Positions 12,889-12,896 of a DNA stretch of 12,896 nt are shown piece after piece. Within the stretch, counting starts at the first letter, position 1, and each line of letters opens with the position of its first letter. The DNA comes from JAQTTT01 sp964565435 (GTDB lineage Archaea > Nanobdellota > Nanobdellia > Tiddalikarchaeales > Tiddalikarchaeaceae). The notes under the pieces were generated by a model. It was not told where the DNA came from, did no database searches, and saw only the letters and a program-made list of their open reading frames with translations. A program made the position numbers and the translations under genes. The stretch lies in NCBI GenBank assembly GCA_964565435.1, contig CAZMEY010000018.1, forward strand, positions 1-12,896, read 5' to 3'.

Positions 12889-12896
12889 TAGGGCAT

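Overview
The window is a compact, AT-rich archaeal segment. A replication factor C pair (small subunit cut by the window edge, then large subunit), TATA-like boxes about 25-28 bp upstream of several start codons (the leaderless-transcript layout), an archaeal-type HTH regulator and an archaeal-type small P-loop kinase all point to Archaea. Short genes, overlapping gene ends and small versions of family proteins suggest a reduced genome such as a DPANN lineage; that placement is inference. A run of ten N's marks an assembly join, so this is a draft or metagenome-derived contig.

Layout. 1-1678 (+): rfcS (3' part) and rfcL, the clamp loader. 1667-8008 (-): a tightly packed five-gene operon read right to left. 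It has two type II secretion F / TadC-FlaJ-like membrane proteins, then three secreted or surface proteins with one N-terminal hydrophobic helix each, including one with a good class III (type IV pilin-like) signal peptide and an 870-residue glycosylation-site-rich protein. Together these look like the platform and substrates of a type IV pilus-like surface apparatus; no motor ATPase or prepilin peptidase is present here. 8113-8760 (+): a PlsC-type acyltransferase, divergent from that operon across a 104-bp region with two TATA boxes and a palindrome. 8757-9461 (-): HTH regulator. 9540-10568 (+): unrecognised 342-residue protein. 10717-11271 (+): CoaE/UPF0200-like P-loop kinase. 11268-12476 (-): histidyl-tRNA synthetase. 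12508-12888 (-): small RDD-family membrane protein.

How the genes work together. RfcS and RfcL form one complex that loads the PCNA clamp. The five-gene minus operon probably makes one envelope structure: genes overlap or nearly touch (4-nt gap, then overlaps of 47, 4 and 8 bp), implying translational coupling. The remaining genes are single-gene units with their own promoters. All three convergent gene pairs overlap at their stop codons (12, 4 and 4 bp). No tRNA, rRNA, CRISPR array, insertion sequence or integrase was seen, and no stretch over 300 bases lacks a gene.

The most interesting element is the pilus-like operon: a split F-protein pair, an Ig-like domain fused to the second F protein, and very large putative extracellular substrates. 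The assembly gap lies at the N-terminus of that second F protein and obscures its true start, which the flanking sequence allows to be re-placed at 7122.
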